Assembly: GCF_014636315.1 (NCBI RefSeq) | Contig: NZ_BMED01000004.1 | Location: 186,001 to 250,000 of the forward strand | DNA from: Parundibacterium terreum | GTDB lineage: Bacteria; Pseudomonadota; Gammaproteobacteria; Burkholderiales; Burkholderiaceae_D | Length of the DNA stretch: 64,000 bases | Direction: 5' to 3' | Shown: piece by piece, positions 36,756-44,233 of the stretch | Position numbering within the stretch: the stretch's first letter is position 1 | Layout of the letters: every line of letters starts with the position of its first letter | The notes under the pieces: model-generated | Told to the model about the DNA's origin: nothing | Seen by the model: only the letters and a program-made list of their open reading frames with translations | Databases searched by the model: none | Translations under genes and position numbers: made by a program

Positions 36756-36887
36756 GTCAACGTGCGTCATGTGTGTAGGTTTGACCGGGGCGCAGGGTCT
36801 CCCGCAACTTCCATACAAATGTTATGGCAATTTCTTCACAGCCCTTGTCACATTAAAATATGACAATGAGTGGCCACGTTAGCTAAA

Positions 36888-37541
36888 TCAATGCCGTTGA
36901 ATAGCTCGCTGCATTAATTGGTTAGCGAATATCTCAAAATCACTATCGCCACCTAATGCGTCATTAGCATGTTTTTGCTTTTTAAGATAACTTTCAATGG
37001 CACCCATTCTGTTAGTGAGTAGCATGGCAGCTGGAACTACTCGCTGCATGTTCACAGTCAAGCGCGCTTCCTCGTCATTAAATTCATCAGCGTAAAATTC
37101 CTGATAAAGCTTTTCCACACTAGAAAATCGATCTAAAAAGGGCAATCCATATAATTGAACTACCTTCTTAAGATCTGATGTTACTGATGCCTCATTACTC
37201 CCTTTTCGCCAGGTCCAGGTTCGATATTTCCCCTCTGCCAGCAAATAGCAAATGGGCACGCTAACGGTAGGAGACAAATCTTTTTTTGTATTCGTGCGCA
37301 AATAAACAATGTCATTCACCTCGACGTGAACTACACCTATAACTGGATATAGTTCAAGTTCCACAGAAGACTTGCGGACTCTATTTAAGCCAAGCCAGGC
37401 ATAAATATTTGGCGATATCTCGAAAGCAAATACACCTAGCCTTACTCTCTTAAAACCTAGGTCCAACAATGCATCCGTGATCTGCTCATAGCATTCGGAT
37501 GCAAAGTCTTTATTTTTTTCAACTAAAATCTCATCACTCAC
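36888..37541 (-). CDS. Putative immunity protein to the adjacent Rhs toxin
   Basis: 217 residues, no signal peptide, no membrane segment. MSDEILVEKNKDFASECYEQ begins an alpha/beta protein with LGFKRVRLGVFAFEISPNIY and YAWLGLNRV. It reminds me of the DUF4304-like cytoplasmic proteins often found next to polymorphic toxins, but this is not certain. The strongest evidence is context: it starts 17 bp after the stop of the Rhs toxin gene on the same strand, exactly where polymorphic-toxin immunity genes sit. Confidence 0.6.
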   Translation of the reverse strand: MSDEILVEKNKDFASECYEQITDALLDLGFKRVRLGVFAFEISPNIYAWLGLNRVRKSSVELELYPVIGVVHVEVNDIVYLRTNTKKDLSPTVSVPICYLLAEGKYRTWTWRKGSNEASVTSDLKKVVQLYGLPFLDRFSSVEKLYQEFYADEFNDEEARLTVNMQRVVPAAMLLTNRMGAIESYLKKQKHANDALGGDSDFEIFANQLMQRAIQRH

Positions 37542-37558
37542 TTCAGATTCCCTTATCG

Positions 37559-38563
37559 TTAATCTGTATTTTGATACTTTCCACCTTCACTCCATGCCTT
37601 GCGGACTTTTTCCCACATTTTATTTGTATCCGCACCGCCAAAGCCTCTTAAAGACCAACCACCAAATCGGGTTCTTGGTATTCCGCCCATAGGTTCACCT
37701 ACTTTCAAACCTGCCTCAATTGCACGCTCACCGGCTACAGTCCATTTTCCAGCAGTAAATTCGGCAAGCCCGGCACGTTGGGGTGCAGTCAGTTTAGAAC
37801 TAGGACCAAATTTAATCTCCTCAAAGTTATAAGCGCCAAGGGGATCTTTCCAGACGATATCAACTTGGAATCGCACACCACTCTCCGTCACGATGGTGAC
37901 ATTTCGAGCAAGGACTTGCGAACCTTTAATCGAATTGATCTCTTCAAGTCGCATATTCACGCCTTTCTCACCTTTCAAATTCGATGAGCGACCATTCGAG
38001 CCTGTCGAATTTACCGAACTTTCACAACTCACGCCCATAGCAGGACTACATTTACTCTCTCTCCCATCGGGGTCGATATATCTGTATGGATTATTCAATG
38101 CATACAGATATCGGCTAAATCCTCCTCCAGTGTTGGCGTCAGCAAGGGCCGGGTCTTCACTCAAAAATCGCCCGGCTATTGGATCATAGTACCGTTGTTG
38201 CATGTAGGTCAATCCAGTATCAACATCGTTGACATGCCCGGTGAATCCGATATCCGGCGTAGTGGTGCCATCTACTGTCATTCCATACGGTTCATATCTG
38301 GTCCGGCTGATCAACGTGCCAGCTGCATTGGTCCTGGCTACTGGGCTGCCCAATCCGTCGGTGTGGATATAGACGACAGTTTCCGACGATGCGATCGTTG
38401 TCATGGTCTCGGTAAAATTCGTCGTACCTCCAGCACCACTAGCGGTCCAAGTACATGTAGACGGAGACCCCACCCACAACGGATCTGCAATGCCGGTTTT
38501 GGAGTCATTCACTGCTACTGAAGAACTACCTTTATAGCCCGTGCCGCTACGCGCCTGCAGCAA
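37559..38563 (-). CDS. 5'-truncated Rhs protein with C-terminal nuclease-like toxin domain
   Basis: 334 codons. The N-terminal part is the end of an Rhs core: VYIHTDGLGSPVARTNAAGT, YEPYGMTVDG, GFTGHVNDVDTGLTYMQQRY, YDPIAGRFLSEDP, then LNNPYRYIDPDGRE, the conserved boundary after which toxins begin. The remaining about 160 residues are a variable tip; GVRFQVDIVWKD and EEIKFGPSSK give the D...E-x-K pattern of a PD-(D/E)XK-type nuclease. A whole Rhs would be over 1,000 residues; the frame ends at a TAG at the junction with the secretin gene (38564-38566) and the only start is TTG, so no export part remains. Probably a silent cassette. Confidence 0.82.
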   Translation of the reverse strand: MLQARSGTGYKGSSSVAVNDSKTGIADPLWVGSPSTCTWTASGAGGTTNFTETMTTIASSETVVYIHTDGLGSPVARTNAAGTLISRTRYEPYGMTVDGTTTPDIGFTGHVNDVDTGLTYMQQRYYDPIAGRFLSEDPALADANTGGGFSRYLYALNNPYRYIDPDGRESKCSPAMGVSCESSVNSTGSNGRSSNLKGEKGVNMRLEEINSIKGSQVLARNVTIVTESGVRFQVDIVWKDPLGAYNFEEIKFGPSSKLTAPQRAGLAEFTAGKWTVAGERAIEAGLKVGEPMGGIPRTRFGGWSLRGFGGADTNKMWEKVRKAWSEGGKYQNTD

Positions 38564-38587
38564 CTAGGCGTTCAGTGGCCAGCCTCC

Positions 38588-39838
38588 TTGAGCTTGGCAC
38601 CGATGTCATTGGGTGGCGCTGGCACCGGCAACGGGACTGCGGCTCCGCTCACCCTGTACGACTTGTTTCATCAGAGTAGCCGTACCTTGAGCGCCAATGT
38701 AGGACCTTTCGTCGCCAATGCCAATTTGCAGGATGGCGATGCCAACCTTCTGGCCAATCCCCGCATCCGTGCCCGTAATCACGAAAAAGCCAGCATACTG
38801 ATTGGCGAAAAAGTACCCAATATTTCTTCCACAGCGACGTCGACCGGCTTTGTTTCAGAATCCGTACAATACGTGGAAGTCGGCCTTAAGCTGAACGTAG
38901 AGCCGACCGTGTACATGGACGACGACGTGGCCATCAAAGTTGCCATGGAAGTCAGTAGTATCATCGACCAGATCAAGACGCCTGCCGGCAGCACGGCGTA
39001 CAGAATCGGCACCCGCACCGCAAATACGGTGTTACGTCTTAAAAATGGCGAGACGCAGGTATTGGCAGGATTGATCAACGATGAAGAACGGCGGTCGGGC
39101 AACCGTCTGCCTGGTGCGGGTGAAATCCCAGTGCTAGGGCGCCTGTTTGGCAACGGTACCGACGACAGCCAGAAAACTGAAATCGTGCTGTCCATCACTC
39201 CTCACTTGATTCGCAATATTCAGCGTCCTGCATCCATTGATGCAGAATTCCAGGCAGGCACTGAAAACAATTTACGGAACAAACCGGACATGCGTCCTGC
39301 TTCATTGCAAGAGCCGGCTGTAGCACCAGTTGGAGTCGCACCCGGCGCCACGCCAGTCGCACCTGTAACCGCTCCCTCGGCATCAGGGGAGATAGGATCC
39401 GCCTCTGCTGTCTTGGATCCAAATGCCGCGCTACAACTCCTGTGGCTAGGACCTACGCAAGTAAAGGTGGGAGAAAATGTCTCCATCGCGGTCAATTTGA
39501 GATCTAACCAGGCTATTGCGGAAATACCTTTGACCTTGAGCTACGACGGCAAACAACTGCAACTGATCAATGTTGCTGAGGGAGAGTTTTTGAAACGCGG
39601 GAATGCCGTCACAAGCTTTAAAACCCAACAAGGCCCTGATCAGATTGCCATTTCCGGTAGCCGCGTTAACGGCAGTGCGGAAGTCAGTGCCGGCAACCTC
39701 GCATTTGTCACATTCCGCGCTTTGACACCAACAGATGCAACACAGGTCAAAGTCGTGAATGTAACTGCACTGGGCTCAGGCAAGCGCAATATTGGTCCCA
39801 TCGCTTTCTTACCTTATAACCTGAAAATTACCCCCTGA
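38588..39838 (+). CDS. 5'-truncated secretin with C-terminal cohesin-like domain
   Basis: 416 codons from a TTG; the coding similarity begins a little earlier (LQQLGVQWPASL from 38555), after a stop at 38519. It keeps the secretin core (LLANPRIRARNHEKASILIG, VLAGLINDEERR, GEIPVLGRLFGNGTDDSQKT, EIVLSITPHLIRN) but lacks the signal peptide and N domains. After a Pro/Ala-rich linker, residues about 285-416 look like a cohesin fold (VGENVSIAVNLRSNQ, IPLTLSYDGKQLQL, GNLAFVTFRALTP). Such secretin-cohesin proteins belong to a pilus/T2SS-like operon; three pseudopilin genes follow directly. The front of the operon was lost at the Rhs junction. Confidence 0.8.
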   Translation: MSLAPMSLGGAGTGNGTAAPLTLYDLFHQSSRTLSANVGPFVANANLQDGDANLLANPRIRARNHEKASILIGEKVPNISSTATSTGFVSESVQYVEVGLKLNVEPTVYMDDDVAIKVAMEVSSIIDQIKTPAGSTAYRIGTRTANTVLRLKNGETQVLAGLINDEERRSGNRLPGAGEIPVLGRLFGNGTDDSQKTEIVLSITPHLIRNIQRPASIDAEFQAGTENNLRNKPDMRPASLQEPAVAPVGVAPGATPVAPVTAPSASGEIGSASAVLDPNAALQLLWLGPTQVKVGENVSIAVNLRSNQAIAEIPLTLSYDGKQLQLINVAEGEFLKRGNAVTSFKTQQGPDQIAISGSRVNGSAEVSAGNLAFVTFRALTPTDATQVKVVNVTALGSGKRNIGPIAFLPYNLKITP

Positions 39839-39846
39839 CACTCCCT

Positions 39847-40362
39847 ATGTTCGAAAGAACTCGTTTATCCCAATCGCCAGTAATCAGGGTCAAGGTAAGT
39901 CGCGGATTTACATTGATCGAATTGCTGGTTTCGTTGGCCATATTGGGTGTTTTGGCGAGTATTACTGTGCCTATCGCCCAGGTAACACTACAACGCAGCA
40001 AAGAGCACGATCTGCGGCGAGCGCTGAGGGAAATCAGGCAAGGACTAGATGACTACCATCGTGCCTATGTGGACGGACGTATCACCAAGAGCCTGGATGG
40101 CAACGGTTATCCGAAAAATTTGGATGTGCTGGCCACTGGACTACCCGATCAGCGCGACCCCAAACAAAAGAAAATATTTTTCCTACGCCGTGTGCCCCGC
40201 GATCCGATGAATCCAGATACCACTGTATCGGATACAGAATCTTGGGGAACACGTTGCTACTCAAGCGAAGCAGACGATCCTAAACAAGGCGAGAACGTGT
40301 ACGACATCCATTCGATGTCCGAGAAAGAGGGCCTGAATGGCGTGGTCTACAGTAAATGGTGA
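39847..40362 (+). CDS. GspG-like pseudopilin/prepilin
   Basis: 171 residues with leader MFERTRLSQSPVIRVKVSRG and the prepilin helix FTLIELLVSLAILGVLASIT (Glu at +5). The body (LRRALREIRQGLDDYHRAYV, RRVPRDPMNPDTT, SWGTRCY) resembles type II secretion-like pseudopilins of the secretin-cohesin cluster, distinct from GspG at 3423. It starts 8 bp after the secretin stop and overlaps the next leader region. Confidence 0.82.
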   Translation: MFERTRLSQSPVIRVKVSRGFTLIELLVSLAILGVLASITVPIAQVTLQRSKEHDLRRALREIRQGLDDYHRAYVDGRITKSLDGNGYPKNLDVLATGLPDQRDPKQKKIFFLRRVPRDPMNPDTTVSDTESWGTRCYSSEADDPKQGENVYDIHSMSEKEGLNGVVYSKW

Positions 40363-40366
40363 CAAT

Positions 40367-40747
40367 ATGAGGCAATCAGGCAAAAACGGTTTTACCTTGA
40401 TCGAGTTACTGGTAGTGCTCGCTATCGTCGCATTATTGCTCAGTCTAGCGCTACCGCGCTATTTCTCAAGCATAGAAAAAGCCAAAGAAACCGTGCTGAC
40501 AGAGAACTTGCAGACCACCCGTTCAGTCATTGATAAGTTCTACGCCGACACGGGACGTTATCCGGAATCATTGTCAGAGTTAGTCCAAAAAAAATATCTC
40601 CGCAGCCTGCCTCTTGACCCAATCACCGAGAGTACTTCGACATGGCTTATTGTGGCCCCGTCCGAGGATGTCAAAGGAAACGTCTATAACATCAAGAGCG
40701 GTGCAGCTGGCAATAGCCGCAACGGCCGACCTTATTCAGGGCTATAG
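40367..40747 (+). CDS. GspG-like pseudopilin/prepilin
   Basis: 126 residues from ATG 40367: leader MRQSGKNG, helix FTLIELLVVLAIVALLLSLA, then YADTGRYPESLSELVQKKYL and LPLDPITEST, the short-pseudopilin pattern. The ATG at 40337 would give a longer leader inside the previous gene and is less likely. It follows the previous stop by 4 bp. Confidence 0.82.
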   Translation: MRQSGKNGFTLIELLVVLAIVALLLSLALPRYFSSIEKAKETVLTENLQTTRSVIDKFYADTGRYPESLSELVQKKYLRSLPLDPITESTSTWLIVAPSEDVKGNVYNIKSGAAGNSRNGRPYSGL

Positions 40748-40750
40748 GCG

Positions 40751-41287
40751 ATGGCCCACCATCTACGAAAAGGGAAAGTTGGTCCTGTGTTGCGCTGGAC
40801 AACTGTCCACGGAAAGGGCTTCGCTTACCTGGCCTTGCTGATTCTGCTCGCCATCATTGGTATTGCCTCTGCGGCGACACTACAATTAGGTTCTCTAATG
40901 CAAAAGCGCGATGCCGAAGATCAATTGCTCATCATAGGCAATGAATTCCGCAATGCGCTGATCAGTTATGCCGCAGCAACTCCATCCGGTAACTCCATTG
41001 CGCCACCGGATTTGCAGGCGCTATTGAAAGATAATCGCTTCCCGAATCCAAAACGACATCTGCGCAAATTGTATAACGACCCAGTTACTGGGAAGCCGGA
41101 GTGGGGAGTGGTTTTGACGATCGACGGGAAGGGTGTGCAGGGCGTGCATAGCTTATCCACTGCACGGCCTATAAAAATCGGAAATTTTTCGCCGGAGTTT
41201 CAAGGGTTCGAAGACAAAAACTCTTATGCAGATTGGGTATTTTCTGCAATCAACCCGAGCAAGGCCCCGATAACGTCACAAAATTAG
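40751..41287 (+). CDS. Pseudopilin-like protein of the truncated secretin operon
   Basis: 178 residues: basic N-terminus, then a hydrophobic helix GFAYLALLILLAIIGIASAA beginning after a Gly-Phe as in type IV pilin-like precursors, but without Glu at +5, reminiscent of GspK-like minor pseudopilins. The rest contains LRKLYNDPVTGKPEWGVVL. It begins 3 bp after the previous stop, so it belongs to the same transcript. Last gene of the cluster. Confidence 0.75.
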   Translation: MAHHLRKGKVGPVLRWTTVHGKGFAYLALLILLAIIGIASAATLQLGSLMQKRDAEDQLLIIGNEFRNALISYAAATPSGNSIAPPDLQALLKDNRFPNPKRHLRKLYNDPVTGKPEWGVVLTIDGKGVQGVHSLSTARPIKIGNFSPEFQGFEDKNSYADWVFSAINPSKAPITSQN

Positions 41288-41401
41288 TCTGTTTGACAGG
41301 CTGTTCGCGCTGATTGAATATTGACTGGGTCACTTTTCGGTCAGCGGCAACACATTCCCTCACCTTCGGCTACCTGGACGTCGCGTTGGCGCTTGAACCC
41401 G

Positions 41402-41788
41402 TTATTTGCACAGTTTATGGAATTGAAAATCTGGATCGCACTCACTGAGCATTGCAATCTGGTCGATCCCAATGGGAAGGTCGGACGCGGTCCTATGATA
41501 GCAATGCACCGAGGGATTTTTTTCCGACGCCAATTTGACTATAGCCTTGAACCTTTCATGTTGGTCGTCGTATAGCTTGTCGACGTATGCTTGTTTGTAG
41601 GAGTCATCGCTGCCGACCTCGACGTACACACCGCTATCAAAATATGCCTTGGCGTCATCTTTTTGTAGCCGGAATATTGGTAAACCCTGGCGAACGTGCT
41701 CAAATACGATTAGAAATTTTCCGGGTTGCGGTTTGTAGCCCTTTTCTAATGTAAGCCACTCAGGAGAAAGTCCACCAATTGAAATCAT
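41402..41788 (-). CDS. Hypothetical protein
   Basis: 128 residues, MISIGGLSPEWLTLEKGYKP, soluble, no signal peptide. Segments such as KFLIVFEHVRQGLPIFRLQK and DQHERFKAIVKLASEK look like a folded alpha/beta protein. It lies between the pseudopilin genes and the right IS21-type end, on the opposite strand. No family recognised. Confidence 0.5.
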   Translation of the reverse strand: MISIGGLSPEWLTLEKGYKPQPGKFLIVFEHVRQGLPIFRLQKDDAKAYFDSGVYVEVGSDDSYKQAYVDKLYDDQHERFKAIVKLASEKNPSVHCYHRTASDLPIGIDQIAMLSECDPDFQFHKLCK

Positions 41789-41843
41789 TCGCGTTGAGCT
41801 GGAAGTTTTGACGCACAGATCCCCGAGTTGCCAGAGAATTTCA

Positions 41844-41910
41844 ATCTCAACTTCTGTGGCAGAAATCTCACTTTCTGCGGCAAAAATCTCAGCTTCCGTG
41901 GCACTTTACG
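41844..41910 (-). repeat. Right IS21-type multi-repeat transposon end
   Basis: Three regularly spaced repeats (41844-41861, 41865-41882, 41886-41903; period 21 bp) read ATCTCA-CTTCTGTGGCA-like on the plus strand. The outermost 25 bp, read inward on the minus strand, match the left end at 35401-35425 at 24 of 25 bases. The two ends point toward each other and enclose 6.5 kb that has no IS21 transposase genes. Confidence 0.6.
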
Positions 41911-42121
41911 TAATTTGGGGAGGGCTGGTCAATGAGGCCTGGAATTCTTCTGTAATTTCGCGAGAATTCAAGCAAGGCGAAGATATTAACGCCAACTATG
42001 ATGGTGTCAGTGCCAGGAAAAAAGCGCAAAAAAATCTTGTGCATTTGCACTGCGCCTTATTCCTCTATCTAGAGTTCATCCGTTAGTGCAAAAACTTATT
42101 GAAGATAAAAAAGGTAAATAA

Positions 42122-42814
42122 ATGAAAATCGCCGTTATTTCACGCTCAGGCAACGTTGGAAAATCTACCATTTCCAGGCAATTTTTAGCACCTAGATTGA
42201 ATGCAAAGTACATTCTAATCGAGACAGTGAATACAGATCGCACGGAAGCAATACGGCTTCGCGGAAGGGAGTTCCAGGTACTTCTAGATGTGATGGCGGT
42301 CGAGGACCATGTTGTTGTCGATGTTGGCACCAGTGAGGTCGAAGAATTTTTCTCCCAGATGAAAAATTATCAGGGAAGTCACGAAGACTTTGATTTATTT
42401 ATCATTCCTACAGTATCGGCGTTGAAACCACAGCGCGACACAGCTAAAACAGTATTCGATTTGATCAAGATGGGTTTTAAAGAGTCCAATATCCGTATTA
42501 TCTTTAATATGGTGGGAAGCTCGGATGATGTGACCGAGGTTTTCAAAGGTGTATTTGACCTGGCGAAAGAATTCCCAGGTCTAAAATTAGATGCGGAAGT
42601 CAAGATTTTTACCAACGACCTGTTCCCCCAATTGGAGGAAAAAAACGTCACTATTGATAACATCCTTGCCGACGCCACTGACTACAAAGCATTGATGAAA
42701 TTGACGGAAGATCCGTCTAAGCGTCGCGCGTTGAGTCAACGTCGTAACATAAAACTGCTAGCCCACGGTTTGAGTGACCATCTCAATACTGTTTTCGGAA
42801 AACTTATAGTGTAG
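42122..42814 (+). CDS. stbB: StbB-like plasmid-stability P-loop ATPase
   Basis: 230 residues. The start MKIAVISRSGNVGKSTISRQ is a Walker A variant (GNVGKST, residues 10-16) of the MinD/ParA superfamily, followed by LAPRLNAKYILIETVNTD, which is the StbB pattern. A later HVVVDVGTSEVEEF supplies the Walker B-like Asp. StbB works with the DNA-binding protein StbA in plasmid positioning and transfer; no stbA is visible upstream, although a purine-rich site (AAAAAAGGTAAATA) precedes the ATG. It sits 210 bp outside the right IS21-type end. Suggests that plasmid-derived DNA has been integrated here. Confidence 0.75.
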   Translation: MKIAVISRSGNVGKSTISRQFLAPRLNAKYILIETVNTDRTEAIRLRGREFQVLLDVMAVEDHVVVDVGTSEVEEFFSQMKNYQGSHEDFDLFIIPTVSALKPQRDTAKTVFDLIKMGFKESNIRIIFNMVGSSDDVTEVFKGVFDLAKEFPGLKLDAEVKIFTNDLFPQLEEKNVTIDNILADATDYKALMKLTEDPSKRRALSQRRNIKLLAHGLSDHLNTVFGKLIV

Positions 42815-43494
42815 CCATCACGCTTTCACGTTGGGCTGCCTGAAAATTAAAGCGCACTATGATTATGCGTGTTCATTTGCATCTAAAATTGACTCACTAT
42901 TTCAGTAAAAAACGTTTGCAATTATTGATTTGGCACTACAAAGCGTTAAAAATCAATCAGTTGCAAATTGACTTGCCAAGTCAACGTGACATTTTATATT
43001 TGCTTTCTAGCGTGCATCGAACTCATTTCAAAATTTTTAAAATTCTCTCAACGCTAGGGTAAGTCAGCCATAGAAGGCAAACGGCGACTATTTCGGTCAA
43101 ATCCTTGCTACGCCGTATTCCGTTACTGCGCACCCACAAAGAGCGGCTGACGGTTGTAATTGAAACTATATATGCGCAAACCACGAGGCATATAGCTTGA
43201 TCAATGTCCGACCGGTCTAGCGATTCAGTTTTTCTGCCGCGCTCTTTTTCTACGATTGCAGTAATAACGGGCTTACGCGTCAAGTAGTAAAGGCGCACGT
43301 CAAAATTTTCTATACTTCCGGCAAACGGAAAAAATATCGGTCTCTCTTGGGCGTGTAAAACAGCCGCGAATTGGCAATTCCAAATGAAACATATGCCGAG
43401 TTTCATCGTCGGGGTTTTCGTTATATGACATGTGTCAGTGACGTATTCGAAAACTGTATATAATCAGCCAATTCGTGGTCACCAGTAGAAGGAT
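42815..43494. other. 680 bp without a convincing gene
   Basis: AT-rich DNA. Open frames at 42859-43062 (+) and 43023-43406 (-) are short, have no ribosome site and no family resemblance, so they are not called. The 3' part presumably holds the promoter of the gene at 43495. Confidence 0.45.
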
Positions 43495-43830
43495 ATGTCG
43501 GTTTATAAGATTTCCTACGCAAACAAAGGAAAATTCGAGCGTATCAAATTTGAGCATGAGTGTAATTACCCTCTATCCCACTATGAAATCGTTTGCATTG
43601 CGGCGCGCCATAAAATGCAGAGCGAAATCGTCGCGATAGGATTAATGGCTCCCCCGGACACTCCGGAACTATTGGTGCAAACCAACGTCCAGATTATGGA
43701 CCTGGCCGATATTGAGTTTGTTGAGTTTATTATTGAAGGGACAACTCACATTCAATGCGTGCCATCTGTTTGGCGCATCGGGTCGTACGTAGTCGATGAT
43801 ATTCCAGAATTTAACCCTACTCGACCTTGA
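43495..43830 (+). CDS. Small protein of a two-member paralogous family (member B)
   Basis: 111 residues, MSVYKISYANKGKFERIKFE, paralogous to the 89-residue product at 27712 (shared YKISYA, GK, FE, NY-x-LS-x-YEIV, AA-x-H, A-x-IE-x-V). Member B has a longer C-terminus (CVPSVWRIGSYVVDD). An AGAAGGAT site precedes the ATG closely. It is followed by two consecutive hairpins, the second a good terminator. Function unknown; conserved duplication in a mobile-rich region hints at a selected accessory role. Confidence 0.65.
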   Translation: MSVYKISYANKGKFERIKFEHECNYPLSHYEIVCIAARHKMQSEIVAIGLMAPPDTPELLVQTNVQIMDLADIEFVEFIIEGTTHIQCVPSVWRIGSYVVDDIPEFNPTRP

Positions 43831-43870
43831 TGAATCACGACTGAACGCGATTTCTAATCATTCTCCTTGA

Positions 43871-43930
43871 AGCGACTTTATGTCGCTTTTGATAGCCCCG
43901 GCGCTTAGTTGACCCGGGGCTTTTTCTTTT
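43871..43930 (+). terminator. Tandem hairpins with terminator after member B
   Basis: AGCGAC-TTTAT-GTCGCT with TTTT (43871-43891) is followed by AGCCCCGG...CCGGGGCT (arms 43894-43901 and 43914-43921) and a T-rich tract (43921-43931). The second is a clear intrinsic terminator. Confidence 0.8.
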
Positions 43931-44233
43931 TGTTCTCTGATAGTCCCGCAGTGGGTAAGGGAGCCAGTGAGGTTCATGAATTTGGCGTAAGCAGATACCA
44001 CGGCGAATATCAATGAATTCAATACGGCTGCCATCGTTATCAATAGCATTTTCTTTGATCAAAGCGTTGAAGTGAAAAAAATCAGAATTGCCGTCACGGC
44101 GCAGACGACTCACGCCAACGAATAATAATTTTGGTTTGCTACTGCCAAAACCGGGTTGCGACATGAAAAACGGATGAGAAACTGGATTTAGCAGTAACCG
44201 AGTTGAACAACAATTTTTTCTAAAGGCAAACCT

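Noticed and set aside
41323..41385. Sequence beginning GACTGGGTCACTTTTCGGTC that resembled another IS21-type end
   Set aside because: Only a single copy, no inverted partner was found in the window, and the resemblance is from memory.
41844..41903. Three regularly spaced similar repeats, at first sight CRISPR-like
   Set aside because: Repeats are 18 bp with only 3 bp between them, imperfect, have an inverted partner array at 35.4 kb and no cas genes; fits transposon-end repeats instead.
42859..43062. 67-codon plus-strand ORF after stbB
   Set aside because: No ribosome site, atypical composition and no similarity to recognised proteins.
43023..43406. 127-codon minus-strand ORF
   Set aside because: No plausible start region or recognised motif; not distinguishable from a chance open frame.
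43835..44164. 109-codon minus-strand ORF beginning MSQPGFGSSKPK, with a second frame carrying a 63-codon ORF
   Set aside because: It runs through the terminator hairpins of the gene at 43495 and two frames are equally open; could be a frameshifted remnant, but too weak to call.
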